From Bacillus sanguinis (GTDB taxonomy: Bacteria > Bacillota > Bacilli > Bacillales > Bacillaceae_G): 54,240 bases of DNA. The stretch covers positions 1-54,240 of the forward strand of contig NZ_BOQB01000104.1 in NCBI RefSeq assembly GCF_018332475.1, in the 5' to 3' direction. The translations under genes were made by a program, and so were the position numbers. Shown in pieces: positions 17,338 through 25,379 of the stretch (position 1 is the stretch's first letter; the number at the start of each line of letters is the position of its first letter). Under the pieces are notes generated by a model that saw only the letters and a list, made by a program, of their open reading frames with translations, did not search any database and was not told the origin of the DNA.

Positions 17338-18027
17338 TTGAAAAGAATTTTACTAATAGAAGATGAAGTAAGCATTGCAGAATTACAGCGAGATTATTTA
17401 GAAATTAGTGATTTTCAAGTTGATGTAGAACACTCTGGAGAAACAGGTTTACAAATGGCTCTGCAAGAAGACTACGATTTAATCATTTTAGATATTATGC
17501 TTCCAAAAATGAATGGATTTGAAATTTGTAAACAAATACGTGCTATAAAAGACATTCCGATTTTACTTGTTTCAGCAAAGAAGGAGGATATAGATAAAAT
17601 TCGCGGACTCGGTTTAGGAGCGGATGATTATATAACGAAACCATTTAGTCCAAGTGAATTAGTCGCAAGGGTAAAGGCGCATATTTCTCGTTATGAAAGA
17701 TTATCAGGAAATGTGAGTAAGCAACGCGATACGTTATACATTCACGGAATTTCTATTGATCAGCGAGCGAGAAAAGTTTTTATAAACAATGAAGAAATCG
17801 CGTTCACAACGAAGGAATTTGATTTATTAACATTCTTTGTAACGCATCCAAACCAAGTATTAAATAAAGAACAGTTATTTGAACGTATTTGGGGATTAGA
17901 CTCCGCTGGTGACTTAGCAACTGTTGTCGTTCATATTAGAAAGTTACGTGAAAAAATTGAAAGAGATCCTGCTCACCCGCAATATATTGAAACGGTGTGG
18001 GGAGCTGGTTATCGGTTTAACGTGTAA
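17338..18027 (+). CDS. OmpR/PhoB-type response regulator
   Basis: 229-aa regulator. The receiver domain starts MKRILLIEDEVSIAEL, with phosphoacceptor D52 in LIILDIMLPKMNGFEI and the conserved Lys in ADDYITKPFSPSEL. A winged-helix effector domain (FTTKEFDLLTFFVTHPNQVLNKEQLFERIWG...VVVHIRKLREKI...ETVWGAGYRF) follows. Start choice: TTG 17338 has GGTGAG 4 nt upstream and gives the normal D52 numbering; two GTGs at 17326 and 17329 are alternatives. It abuts the kinase stop, so the pair is coupled. Confidence 0.92.
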   Translation: MKRILLIEDEVSIAELQRDYLEISDFQVDVEHSGETGLQMALQEDYDLIILDIMLPKMNGFEICKQIRAIKDIPILLVSAKKEDIDKIRGLGLGADDYITKPFSPSELVARVKAHISRYERLSGNVSKQRDTLYIHGISIDQRARKVFINNEEIAFTTKEFDLLTFFVTHPNQVLNKEQLFERIWGLDSAGDLATVVVHIRKLREKIERDPAHPQYIETVWGAGYRFNV

Positions 18028-18030
18028 TGT

Positions 18031-18058
18031 ACCTGCCGAGTAATTGGCAGGTTTTTTT
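18031..18058 (+). terminator. Intrinsic terminator after the two-component system
   Basis: 7-bp stem ACCTGCC/GGCAGGT and T-run. Confidence 0.85.
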
Positions 18059-18151
18059 ATGTTATTCGAACAAAAAGGGAATGATAGGTAATTTATGTTA
18101 AAATATAAAGAGAGATAAAACATAGGAGAGCATGAGAGGGCGTGCTACATT

Positions 18152-18421
18152 TTGGGAGATACATTAAAAGAGAATAAATCAAACAAGGCTTTAAAGATCG
18201 GAACGAATATCGTACTTATTTTATTAATTATCGGTGCAATACAAATGTTTTATGATGAAGATTCTACGAATGATCATTTCGGTGGGCTATTTATGATGGT
18301 CTTTTTTGGAATTAAAATAATTTCTAATTTTATGATGAGTATAAAAGAAGGAGATAAAAAGTCGATATTCATTGATGTAGGCTTAATGATTTTTTTGTTC
18401 TGCTTGTTGTTTCTAGTGTGA
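18152..18421 (+). CDS. Small membrane protein, hypothetical (TTG start)
   Basis: 89 aa with three hydrophobic segments (about residues 17-33, 44-63, 71-89) and the polar N-terminus MGDTLKENKSNKALKIG. No ATG is available upstream in frame; TTG 18152 is the first usable start, with GAGAGGG about 12 nt upstream. The C-terminus ends within the last helix. Function unknown. Confidence 0.55.
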   Translation: MGDTLKENKSNKALKIGTNIVLILLIIGAIQMFYDEDSTNDHFGGLFMMVFFGIKIISNFMMSIKEGDKKSIFIDVGLMIFLFCLLFLV

Positions 18422-18435
18422 AATATTTCTTTTAA

Positions 18436-18472
18436 AAAAAGCTCATAGTCTTATAGAGACTGTGAGCTTTCC
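18436..18472. terminator. Bidirectional terminator
   Basis: 14-bp stem AAAGCTCATAGTCT/AGACTGTGAGCTTT between convergent genes. Confidence 0.88.
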
Positions 18473-19327
18473 TTAATAATAACGGTACTGGCGTAATGAT
18501 TTATAAAATGTTTGAGTAGTAGAAGTAAACAGAGTAGCTTCTTCTAAAAAAGGATAATGGTTACTCTCCTCAAATGGAATGAAGGTAGAATTACGTATAC
18601 TCTTATGCATCTCGATAGAATACCGAATCGGGCACTGTACATCATGTCTTCCGCATATAATCAGTGTCTTTGTTTGGATGGAAGGTAAAGATTCTCTTAA
18701 ATCAAATGACGGATATTCATTGGCGAAAGCGTTCATCCGGCTAGCAGACATTGTTTTTTGTATTGGTTTACAAAAATAAGAGTTGTATTTTTCCGGTTTA
18801 TACAATGATAATTTTGTTCTATTAGTGGATAGTTCTTTTCGTTCTCCACTTGTAAGGTGAGGGGTTTTTAAGTTTTCGATGAGCTGTTGCATATAATGAA
18901 ACTGTGGATGTGCTGGGTGATAAATGCAAAATAGTGTTTCGGTATAGTTACTTGCTGCAGCTCCGGCCACAACTAATGATTGTAAGGAATTTGGATATGT
19001 AATCGCATATAAAAGTCCAAGCATACCACCTGTTGAATGACCGGCGAAATGCCATGTTGGTAGTTGTAAAGCTTCCCGTATTGCTTCTAAGTCGTGAACG
19101 GTTTCAATCATACTTAATTCTTTTTCTGAATTGGCTTTTGCTGAGTTACCAGCGTTTCGTAAATTAATGAGGAATACACGATGCGTAGCAGTGAAAACAT
19201 CCGCAAAGTAATCACCAGTCTCATTAAATTGTGAATAGTGATGTGTAATACAAAGTGGTTCGCCACTTCCTTTTGTAAAGAGTTCAAATGTGCCGCGTTT
19301 TATATTGATTATTTGTTGCTTCCACAT
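18473..19327 (-). CDS. Alpha/beta hydrolase
   Basis: 284-aa alpha/beta-fold hydrolase. Oxyanion region CITHHYSQFNETGDYFADVF, nucleophile elbow GHSTGGM (Ser), acid in IICGRHDVQCPIRYS, and the C-terminal His in EESNHYPFLEE form a complete triad. The start is placed at ATG 19327, after AAAGGTCG; a further seven codons upstream lack a ribosome site. Cytoplasmic, with no signal peptide. The substrate is not evident; proline-iminopeptidase-like and esterase members look alike. Confidence 0.87.
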   Translation of the reverse strand: MWKQQIINIKRGTFELFTKGSGEPLCITHHYSQFNETGDYFADVFTATHRVFLINLRNAGNSAKANSEKELSMIETVHDLEAIREALQLPTWHFAGHSTGGMLGLLYAITYPNSLQSLVVAGAAASNYTETLFCIYHPAHPQFHYMQQLIENLKTPHLTSGERKELSTNRTKLSLYKPEKYNSYFCKPIQKTMSASRMNAFANEYPSFDLRESLPSIQTKTLIICGRHDVQCPIRYSIEMHKSIRNSTFIPFEESNHYPFLEEATLFTSTTQTFYKSLRQYRYY

Positions 19328-19388
19328 AATAGCACGACCTTTTCTCATAAAAGTTAGACCACTTAATAAATATATCAGCGGTTTTCAA

Positions 19389-19423
19389 AATATATCGACT
19401 TACCGACAGAAGTCGACAATAAA
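19389..19423 (+). repeat. Short hairpin repeat, copy B
   Basis: ATATATCGACTTACCGACAG then AAGTCGACAATAAATA. A perfect 7-bp inverted repeat TCGACTT/AAGTCGA makes a small hairpin. Related copies lie at 10698-10732 (minus) and 48087-48106. Confidence 0.65.
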
Positions 19424-19424
19424 T

Positions 19425-19458
19425 AAAAGGAGGCTATTCAAAAACGAGCCTCCTTTTC
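19425..19458 (-). terminator. Intrinsic terminator of acuABC
   Basis: 11-bp stem AAAAGGAGGCT/AGCCTCCTTTT directly past the acuC stop. Confidence 0.88.
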
Positions 19459-19460
19459 GT

Positions 19461-20627
19461 TTAGTACAAAGATTTTGTCATATTATTCCGAATTATTTCA
19501 AGGGATTTCGCTACAGTTAATGCGTTCTTTTCTTCAATTTCTGGTTTACGGGGGATAGGTTGATACATGTTGTCTGGATCTTCCCATGTGAGGGGAAGCT
19601 CTGTTTCAGCTTGTCCTTTCCAAGCGTCAATCCATTCTGGAGGGAGATAACCTGAGATGTTTTGGATGTTGTTCATTTCGAGCCAAATAAGTGCCCAAGC
19701 TCTTGGGACGACGCGCCAGTGGTCATAGCCACCGCCGCCGACAGCGATCCAGCGACCGTCACAATATTCATTAGCGATTTCGCGAGCGAGCTTTGGTATT
19801 TCACGGTAAATATTCATCGTTGCGCAAAGGTGTGTAAGTGGGTCGTAATAATGAGCGTCAGCGCCATTTTGCGTTAAAATAATATCCGGTTTAAAGTATG
19901 CGGCAACTTCTTTTACGACAGTTCGATAGGAATCTAAAAACGATTCGTCTTCTGTAAAAGCATCGAGTGGAACGTTAAAAGAATAACTATAGCCATTACC
20001 TTGTCCACGTTCATTTACAGCGCCAGTTCCAGGGAATAAATAACGTCCAGTTTCATGTAATGAAATGGTGCATACGTTAGGGTCATCGTAAAAGGACCAC
20101 TGTACACCATCACCGTGATGAGCATCTGTATCAATATATAAAACACGTAAACCGTATTTCTTCTGAATATATTTCATTGCGATGGAACTATCGTTATAAA
20201 TACAAAATCCAGATGCCTTGCCGCGGAAGCCGTGATGTAAGCCACCGCCTAAATTAAGCGCGTGTTTTACTTTCCCGGAAAGAACAGCATCGACAGCTGT
20301 TAATGTACCGCCAACGAGTAATGCACTTGCTTCGTGCATATTTGGAAACATCGGTGTATCTTCTGTTCCAAGTCCATATGTCATTGCAATTGATTTTTCT
20401 AACTTACCTTCTCCAGCACATTTTACCGCATTTATGTATTCCTCTGTATGAACGTAGGCAATCTCTTCATCTGTAGCCATCCGTGGTGAGATGATTTGGG
20501 AAGGAGAGATAAAGCCACCCTTTTGTAATAAATCATACGTAAGTGTGACGCGCAGTTGGTTAAAAGGATGATCAGGGCTAAACGAATAGCCCCGAAAGTC
20601 ATCCGAATAAATAAACGCGCTACTCAT
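19461..20627 (-). CDS. acuC: AcuC, acetoin-utilisation-type protein deacetylase
   Basis: 388-aa class I HDAC-like zinc deacetylase that removes the acetyl group from acetyl-CoA synthetase and so reactivates it. The catalytic core is intact: GGGLHHGFRGKASGFCIYND, then LYIDTDAHHGDGVQ with the metal-binding Asp/His, and QNGADAHYYDPL. The start is ATG 20627, overlapping the acuB TGA (ATGA); a longer frame upstream runs inside acuB. It is the last gene of acuABC, transcribed divergently from its target acsA. Confidence 0.95.
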   Translation of the reverse strand: MSSAFIYSDDFRGYSFSPDHPFNQLRVTLTYDLLQKGGFISPSQIISPRMATDEEIAYVHTEEYINAVKCAGEGKLEKSIAMTYGLGTEDTPMFPNMHEASALLVGGTLTAVDAVLSGKVKHALNLGGGLHHGFRGKASGFCIYNDSSIAMKYIQKKYGLRVLYIDTDAHHGDGVQWSFYDDPNVCTISLHETGRYLFPGTGAVNERGQGNGYSYSFNVPLDAFTEDESFLDSYRTVVKEVAAYFKPDIILTQNGADAHYYDPLTHLCATMNIYREIPKLAREIANEYCDGRWIAVGGGGYDHWRVVPRAWALIWLEMNNIQNISGYLPPEWIDAWKGQAETELPLTWEDPDNMYQPIPRKPEIEEKNALTVAKSLEIIRNNMTKSLY

Positions 20628-21268
20628 GCTTGCATCCCCATGATATTCGGCCATAATACGCGGTAGCCTTCTTCTTCAAGTGCATCAATCACTTTTAGCG
20701 GATTCATCGTTTGAATGCGGAAAACGAGTACTTTATCATTCTCATCTTTTGCTGGGTAGACGAGAACGCTCACGATATTGATTTGTAACTCACTAAAAAT
20801 GGCAACGACTTTTCCGAGAATGCCAGGTTCATTTTTTACTTGAATTTCAATTTGTGAACTTGGTTGATGTGCTCCTGTTAATTTCACTAACGTGTGCAGT
20901 ACAGTAGATTCAGAGATGATTCCTACTAACTTTCCTGCTTTGGTAACAGGAAGACAGCCAATTTTATTTTCAAAAAATAAAGTAGCAATTTCCTCAACGA
21001 AATCAAGAGGATGGCAAGTCATAACAGGGTGTTTCATAATAAGTTCAAGTGGTTGCTTCAGCATATCGAGTGAAACTTGTTCATCTAAAATAGACGGACT
21101 TGCATCTCTTACATCCCGATCAGAAATAATACCTACGACATGATTATTTTGATCGACAATTGGAATGTGCCGAATGCCTTTCGTGCGTATCGTTCGGATT
21201 GCTGTTTCGATTGTATCGTTTGGGTGTAGTGTCACCACATCTTGATTCATAATTTCTTCTACAATCAT
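20624..21268 (-). CDS. acuB: AcuB, CBS-domain protein
   Basis: 214-aa protein with two CBS domains (VEEIMNQDVVTLHPNDTIETAIRTI...HVVGIISDRDVRDA and IMKHPVMTCHPLDFVEEIATLF...KLVGIISESTVLHTL) and a C-terminal ACT-like domain (IEIQVKNEPGILGKVVAIFSELQINIVSVLVYP). The domains suggest sensing of adenine nucleotides or amino acids; the role in acetate or acetoin use is inferred from the operon. GGGGGC-like sequence precedes the ATG weakly. Overlaps acuC and follows acuA by 17 bp. Confidence 0.93.
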   Translation of the reverse strand: MIVEEIMNQDVVTLHPNDTIETAIRTIRTKGIRHIPIVDQNNHVVGIISDRDVRDASPSILDEQVSLDMLKQPLELIMKHPVMTCHPLDFVEEIATLFFENKIGCLPVTKAGKLVGIISESTVLHTLVKLTGAHQPSSQIEIQVKNEPGILGKVVAIFSELQINIVSVLVYPAKDENDKVLVFRIQTMNPLKVIDALEEEGYRVLWPNIMGMQA

Positions 21269-21285
21269 TCCAGTTGCCCCCTTTA

Positions 21286-21918
21286 TTAATACATAAAACG
21301 ATTGTGAAAACGTAGACGATCAAATGCTTGAATAGAATCCGTATCAACGCGTTTACCGATGCGGACCATTAAACAGTTAGCAGGATGCGAACAAATTTCA
21401 GGATCATCTGTAGCCATCCATTGTAACCCGCCAGCATTCATCATTTTTTCCATTACTTTTCGATACTCCCAAACATTTAAGCCTGTTTGTTTTAAATCCC
21501 AGTGCCAATAATATTCAGTCGTCAATATAATGTAATCTTCCATATAATCGTCCATCATTGAAACTTCTAATAAGTTCTTTCCGACAGCGCAACCGCGGAA
21601 GGCAGGGACAACTTCAATCGCCCCGAGTTCAATTAAGTTTTCTATCTTTCCTTCTGACCATCGTTCAAGTGGATCAGGATACAAGTATGTAACATATCCA
21701 ACAATCGTTTGGTCATGTCTAGCAATAATGAGACGAGCTTCTGGTAATTTAGAAATTTCGACAATTGCTTTATATTGCTGCTCGGCAGGACGAAACGCAA
21801 CTAAATCTGGATGAAATTCATACATTTCTAAGTTATGTGTAGAGACAGGACCTTCAATAATTAAAGTGCCTTTCGCTGTTTTCAAGTTTCTAGCATTATA
21901 TATTTTTTTATGAATCAA
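21286..21918 (-). CDS. acuA: AcuA, protein lysine acetyltransferase
   Basis: 210-aa GNAT enzyme that acetylates and switches off acetyl-CoA synthetase. Seen: LIIARHDQTIVGYVTYLYPDPLERWSEG, the acetyl-CoA loop GAIEVVPAFRGCAVGKNLLEVSM, and ILTTEYYWHWDLK...VWEYRKVMEKMM, nearly identical to B. subtilis AcuA. The start is placed at TTG 21918 because it gives 210 aa and aligns MIHKKIYNARNL with the B. subtilis N-terminus MEHHKTYHAKEL; AAGGTGGTGA lies upstream. GTG codons at 21933 and 21930 are inside that ribosome site. Confidence 0.93.
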   Translation of the reverse strand: MIHKKIYNARNLKTAKGTLIIEGPVSTHNLEMYEFHPDLVAFRPAEQQYKAIVEISKLPEARLIIARHDQTIVGYVTYLYPDPLERWSEGKIENLIELGAIEVVPAFRGCAVGKNLLEVSMMDDYMEDYIILTTEYYWHWDLKQTGLNVWEYRKVMEKMMNAGGLQWMATDDPEICSHPANCLMVRIGKRVDTDSIQAFDRLRFHNRFMY

Positions 21919-22025
21919 TGTATTGCTCACCACCTTGAGGGTTTGTGAATCTATTAATATCGTACTTTATAATATATGCGATGTGAATCGAAATTTGTCA
22001 TTAAAAATTTGTCTAAAAATCAACA

Positions 22026-22060
22026 AATATACTGAAAATTTTAAATAATGTCATTATAAT
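22026..22060 (+). promoter_or_regulatory. acsA promoter with overlapping CodY-like box
   Basis: CTGAAA (22032-22037), 17-bp spacer, TATAAT (22055-22060). The 15-mer AATATACTGAAAATT at 22026-22040 differs from the CodY consensus AATTTTCWGAAAATT at only two positions and covers the -35, which predicts repression when branched-chain amino acids and GTP are plentiful. Regulation is inferred from the match. Confidence 0.65.
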
Positions 22061-22094
22061 AGATAATAGAATACATAGGAGGGGGATGTAAAGT

Positions 22095-23813
22095 ATGAAA
22101 GTAGAAACGCTTCCTGTCATTAAAGGAGAAAATAATTTGCCGAATTATGATGAGGCATACGCGAATTTTAACTGGGAAGAGGTTAATAAAAACTTTACTT
22201 GGAATGAGACAGGCCGAGTAAATATGGCGTATGAGGCAATTGATAAGCATGCGAAATCCGATCGAAAGAATAAAGTAGCTCTTTATTATCAAGATGGATC
22301 GCGAAAAGAGAAATATACATTTAAGGAAATGAAGGATTTTTCTAATAAAGCAGGAAACGTCCTTAAGAACTATGGCGATGTAGAAAAAGGCGATCGCGTT
22401 TTTATTTTTATGCCACGTTCTCCAGAGTTATATTTCGCACTTTTAGGTGCAGTGAAATTAGGAGCAATTGTTGGACCGTTATTTGAAGCATTTATGGAAG
22501 GTGCAGTTCGCGATCGTTTAGAAGATAGCGAAGCGAAGGTGTTAATTACAACGCCTGAATTGCTAGAGCGTGTACCATTAAATGATTTACCAGCTTTAAA
22601 AACAATCTTCCTTGTTGGAGATAATGTAGAAGAAGGCGGTAAAACGGTAGCGTTCAATCCTTTATTTGAACAAGCTTCAAAAGAATTACATATCGAATGG
22701 TTAGGCCGTGAAGATGGTTTAATTCTTCATTATACGTCTGGTTCTACTGGTAAGCCAAAAGGTGTGCTTCATGCGCAAAACGCAATGGTTCAGCATTACC
22801 AAACGGCGAAATGGGTATTAGATTTAAAAGAAGACGATGTATATTGGTGTACTGCTGACCCAGGCTGGGTAACTGGAACTGCTTACGGCATTTTCGCACC
22901 GTGGTTAGTCGGAGCATCAAATGTTGTTTTAGGTGGACGCTTTAGCCCAGAAGCTTGGTATGAAGCACTGCAAGATTACGGTGTAACAGTTTGGTATAGT
23001 GCACCAACAGCGTTCCGTATGTTAATGGGTGCTGGACAAGATGCAATTAAAAAATATGATTTATCACAAGTGCGCCATGTATTAAGCGTTGGTGAGCCAT
23101 TAAATCCAGAAGTAATTCGCTGGGGTATGAACGCATTTGGACTTCGTATTCATGATACATGGTGGATGACGGAAACAGGTGGACAAGTTATTTGTAACTA
23201 CCCTTGTATGGAAATCCGCCCAGGTTCCATGGGTAAACCAATTCCAGGTGTGAAAGCAGCGATTGTTGATAATGAAGGAAATGAAGTGCCACCATACACA
23301 ATGGGTAACTTAGCAATTGGTAAAGGTTGGCCAGCCATGATGCGCGGAATCTGGAATAATCCGCAAAAATATGAGTCTTACTTCATGCCGGGAGATTGGT
23401 ACGTATCAGGTGATTCAGCTTATATGGATGAAGACGGATACTTCTGGTTCCAAGGACGTATTGACGATGTAATTATGACGTCAGGTGAGCGCGTTGGACC
23501 GTTTGAAGTAGAAAGTAAATTAATCGAGCACGCTGCTGTTGCAGAAGCTGGTGTAATTGGTATTCCTGATCCAGTTCGCGGAGAAATCATTAAAGCATTT
23601 ATCGCGCTTCGAGCAGGATACGAGCCATCAGAAGAATTAAAAGAAGAAATTCGTCAATTTGTAAAGAAAGGCCTAGCAGCTCATGCAGCGCCAAGACAAA
23701 TTGAATTTAAAGATAAATTACCGAAAACGAGAAGTGGTAAAATTATGCGCCGCGTATTAAAAGCGTGGGAGTTAAACTTACCAACAGGTGACTTATCAAC
23801 GATGGAAGATTAA
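22095..23813 (+). CDS. acsA: Acetyl-CoA synthetase AcsA
   Basis: 572-aa AMP-forming ligase making acetyl-CoA from acetate, ATP and CoA. The adenylate-binding loop YTSGSTGKPKGVLH, the WWMTETGGQ motif, GDWYVSGDSAYMDEDGYFWFQGR and the C-terminal lysine K549 in LPKTRSGKIMRR are present. K549 is at the same position as the lysine acetylated by AcuA in B. subtilis. GGAGGGGG sets the start. Divergent acuABC encodes its acetylase and deacetylase, so activity is controlled by both a CodY-like box and reversible acetylation. Confidence 0.97.
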   Translation: MKVETLPVIKGENNLPNYDEAYANFNWEEVNKNFTWNETGRVNMAYEAIDKHAKSDRKNKVALYYQDGSRKEKYTFKEMKDFSNKAGNVLKNYGDVEKGDRVFIFMPRSPELYFALLGAVKLGAIVGPLFEAFMEGAVRDRLEDSEAKVLITTPELLERVPLNDLPALKTIFLVGDNVEEGGKTVAFNPLFEQASKELHIEWLGREDGLILHYTSGSTGKPKGVLHAQNAMVQHYQTAKWVLDLKEDDVYWCTADPGWVTGTAYGIFAPWLVGASNVVLGGRFSPEAWYEALQDYGVTVWYSAPTAFRMLMGAGQDAIKKYDLSQVRHVLSVGEPLNPEVIRWGMNAFGLRIHDTWWMTETGGQVICNYPCMEIRPGSMGKPIPGVKAAIVDNEGNEVPPYTMGNLAIGKGWPAMMRGIWNNPQKYESYFMPGDWYVSGDSAYMDEDGYFWFQGRIDDVIMTSGERVGPFEVESKLIEHAAVAEAGVIGIPDPVRGEIIKAFIALRAGYEPSEELKEEIRQFVKKGLAAHAAPRQIEFKDKLPKTRSGKIMRRVLKAWELNLPTGDLSTMED

Positions 23814-23816
23814 GAG

Positions 23817-23858
23817 AGGAAGGTCTGAACGAAATAACGTTCAGACCTTTCTTTTTTC
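23817..23858 (+). terminator. Intrinsic terminator after acsA
   Basis: 12-bp perfect stem AAGGTCTGAACG/CGTTCAGACCTT with T-run. Confidence 0.92.
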
Positions 23859-23893
23859 TTCCCTCTTTAACCTACATATAAAGAGGGAAGAAA

Positions 23894-24025
23894 ATGAAAA
23901 CAGAAAAAGAAAAAATGATACTAGGAGAAATATATATACCGACTGATCCAGTTGTATTAAAAGATGTGCCGGACAATGTAGTAGTTGGCAGGAATCCTGC
24001 GAAGATTATTAAAAAAATAAAATAA
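23894..24025 (+). pseudogene. Internally deleted maltose/galactoside O-acetyltransferase relic
   Basis: A 43-codon open frame joins the two ends of a hexapeptide-repeat sugar acetyltransferase. The start MKTEKEKMILGEIYIPTDP is the usual N-terminus of maltose O-acetyltransferase, and it runs straight into VVLKDVPDNVVVGRNPAKII, the usual C-terminus. The whole left-handed beta-helix core (about 140 residues in a roughly 185-residue family) is gone, so no enzyme can be made. The in-frame junction still gives an ORF that gene callers could report as a protein. Confidence 0.8.
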
Positions 24026-24040
24026 TATTTGAACGAAGCA

Positions 24041-24091
24041 CCTTCCTCGTCTGTATACATTTATGAAAGAATAGATGAGGGAGGCTTTTTT
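24041..24091 (+). terminator. Hairpin with T-run overlapping the next gene's ribosome site
   Basis: A 12-bp stem (24041-24052 with 24073-24084, two G-T pairs) followed by CTTTTTT and then directly by ATG 24092. The right arm GATGAGGGAGG is also the only Shine-Dalgarno sequence of that gene, so the hairpin may act as terminator, attenuator or translation lock. Confidence 0.55.
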
Positions 24092-24547
24092 ATGTCTAAT
24101 AAATTACTTCTTACTTTTGCTTTAATTGGAATTATAGTCGTATTTTCTTGTGGTTTGCTATTACCGATGCCAATCGGATTTAAAGTATCAATGATTACAG
24201 CTGGCGTTATGATGATTGTTATGTTTTCAATCATTATTCCATTTGATAGAAAACATATAGTAAGAAAAAATGGATATAAAATTGATTTTACGAAAACAAA
24301 AGTATATTTTCGCTGGAATGTATTTGATACGATTTCGGCTTGCTTGGCAGTGTATGCATGTATATGTGTGCAAGCGTTAAATATTTTAGTTTCAACCGGC
24401 GAGACAATACAAAACCCATATGTACAATTTTTTACGAATCAATCGCAAGTATGGATTATTGTCGCAAGTTGCTATTTAATTTCCCGTATTTCGTTAACGT
24501 TAAAAGGAATAAAGGAGATCAAAAATCATGGCGCAGATTGGGATTGA
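24092..24547 (+). CDS. Membrane protein in ECF sigma operon, hypothetical
   Basis: 151-aa protein with four hydrophobic segments (about residues 5-22, 28-48, 83-101 and 123-139) and a basic loop in the middle (PFDRKHIVRKNGYKIDFTKTK). ATG 24092 follows GAGGGAGG; the in-frame extension upstream has no ribosome site. Its end overlaps the start of the sigma factor gene by 20 bp. It could be a membrane partner or target of the sigma factor, but nothing in the sequence shows which. Confidence 0.65.
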   Translation: MSNKLLLTFALIGIIVVFSCGLLLPMPIGFKVSMITAGVMMIVMFSIIIPFDRKHIVRKNGYKIDFTKTKVYFRWNVFDTISACLAVYACICVQALNILVSTGETIQNPYVQFFTNQSQVWIIVASCYLISRISLTLKGIKEIKNHGADWD

Positions 24548-25073
24548 GGAAGAGCTCATGCTTGCGTACAAAAATGGAGATAAACAGGCGGGAGAAAAAC
24601 TATATGTTTTAATCAAACCAGCACTATACACATTTTTGTATCGATTTAATCGAGATGAACAATTGAGTATCGATCTTGTCCAAGATACGTTTTTGACGTT
24701 AGAACGAAAGAAACATATGTATGAACTTGAAAAAGGAAAAATAAAAACGTATTTATTTCAAATTGGTTATCGTCTTATGGTTAATAAATTAAATAGAAGA
24801 AAAAAGTGGCGTACACTTTTGCCATTTTTAGTGCCGATTCCGGAAAAAGAATTTTCTCACGAAGATCGGCTCACAGTAAGAGAAGCAATTTTGAAAGTTC
24901 CAGAAGAGCAAAGAGCGGTCCTAATCCTGTCTTATTATCATGACATGCAGCAAAAAGAAATTGCAGAGGTATTAGATATTCCAGTCGGAACGGTGAAGTC
25001 GAGACTTCATAACGGAATAAAGAAATTGAAACAATTGCTGGAGGTGGATGAAATTGAGCGAAAATCCCTTTAA
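24528..25073 (+). CDS. ECF-type RNA polymerase sigma factor
   Basis: 181-aa sigma-70 family protein. Region 2 (ALYTFLYRFNRDEQLSIDLVQDTFLTLERKK...KIKTYLFQIGYRLMVNKLNRRKK) and region 4 (AILKVPEEQRAVLILSYYHDMQQKEIAEVLDIPVGTVKSRLHNGIKKLKQLL) are clear, with no region 1 or 3. It would direct RNA polymerase to a small set of genes, perhaps including its own operon. AAAGGAG lies upstream of the ATG. It overlaps both neighbours, a membrane protein gene upstream and a small membrane protein downstream, the place where an anti-sigma factor is expected. Confidence 0.9.
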   Translation: MAQIGIEEELMLAYKNGDKQAGEKLYVLIKPALYTFLYRFNRDEQLSIDLVQDTFLTLERKKHMYELEKGKIKTYLFQIGYRLMVNKLNRRKKWRTLLPFLVPIPEKEFSHEDRLTVREAILKVPEEQRAVLILSYYHDMQQKEIAEVLDIPVGTVKSRLHNGIKKLKQLLEVDEIERKSL

Positions 25074-25299
25074 GAATGAATATAAATTGCAGCAACATTT
25101 AGATAGTGACCATGTAGAAGTACCGGACTTTCCAAAAACGGTAAGTCGCTTCGATCGATTAATCGGATTTCTTGGTTCCCCGGCGAAAGATCCTGTGGAG
25201 GCGACGATTGGGAATGATTTATCAGTTGTGTTTCATGTCTCGCTATTAGTTGGAGTTCCAATTCTTTCTCTTATTACGATACTCTTTATGGCGTTGTAA
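25048..25299 (+). CDS. Small single-TM protein after the sigma factor, possible anti-sigma
   Basis: 83 aa. A soluble N-terminal half (NEYKLQQHLDSDHVEVPDFPKTVSRFDRLIGFLGSP) is followed by one TM helix near the C-terminus (about residues 62-81). CTGGAGGTGG precedes the ATG, and the gene overlaps the end of the sigma factor. The topology (cytoplasmic domain plus one membrane span) and the position suit a membrane-bound anti-sigma factor, but no zinc-finger (HxxxCxxC) motif is present, so this is only an inference. Confidence 0.6.
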   Translation: MKLSENPFKNEYKLQQHLDSDHVEVPDFPKTVSRFDRLIGFLGSPAKDPVEATIGNDLSVVFHVSLLVGVPILSLITILFMAL

Positions 25300-25331
25300 A
25301 GGATTGGCAAGAAGAGAAATCCAGACCTTAT

Positions 25332-25361
25332 TTGACACGCCTATATAAATGATGGTATAAA
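25332..25361 (+). promoter_or_regulatory. tyrS promoter
   Basis: TTGACA (25332-25337), 18-bp spacer, TATAAA (25356-25361), just before the T-box leader. Confidence 0.75.
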
Positions 25362-25379
25362 GAAAAGTATATGAATAAT

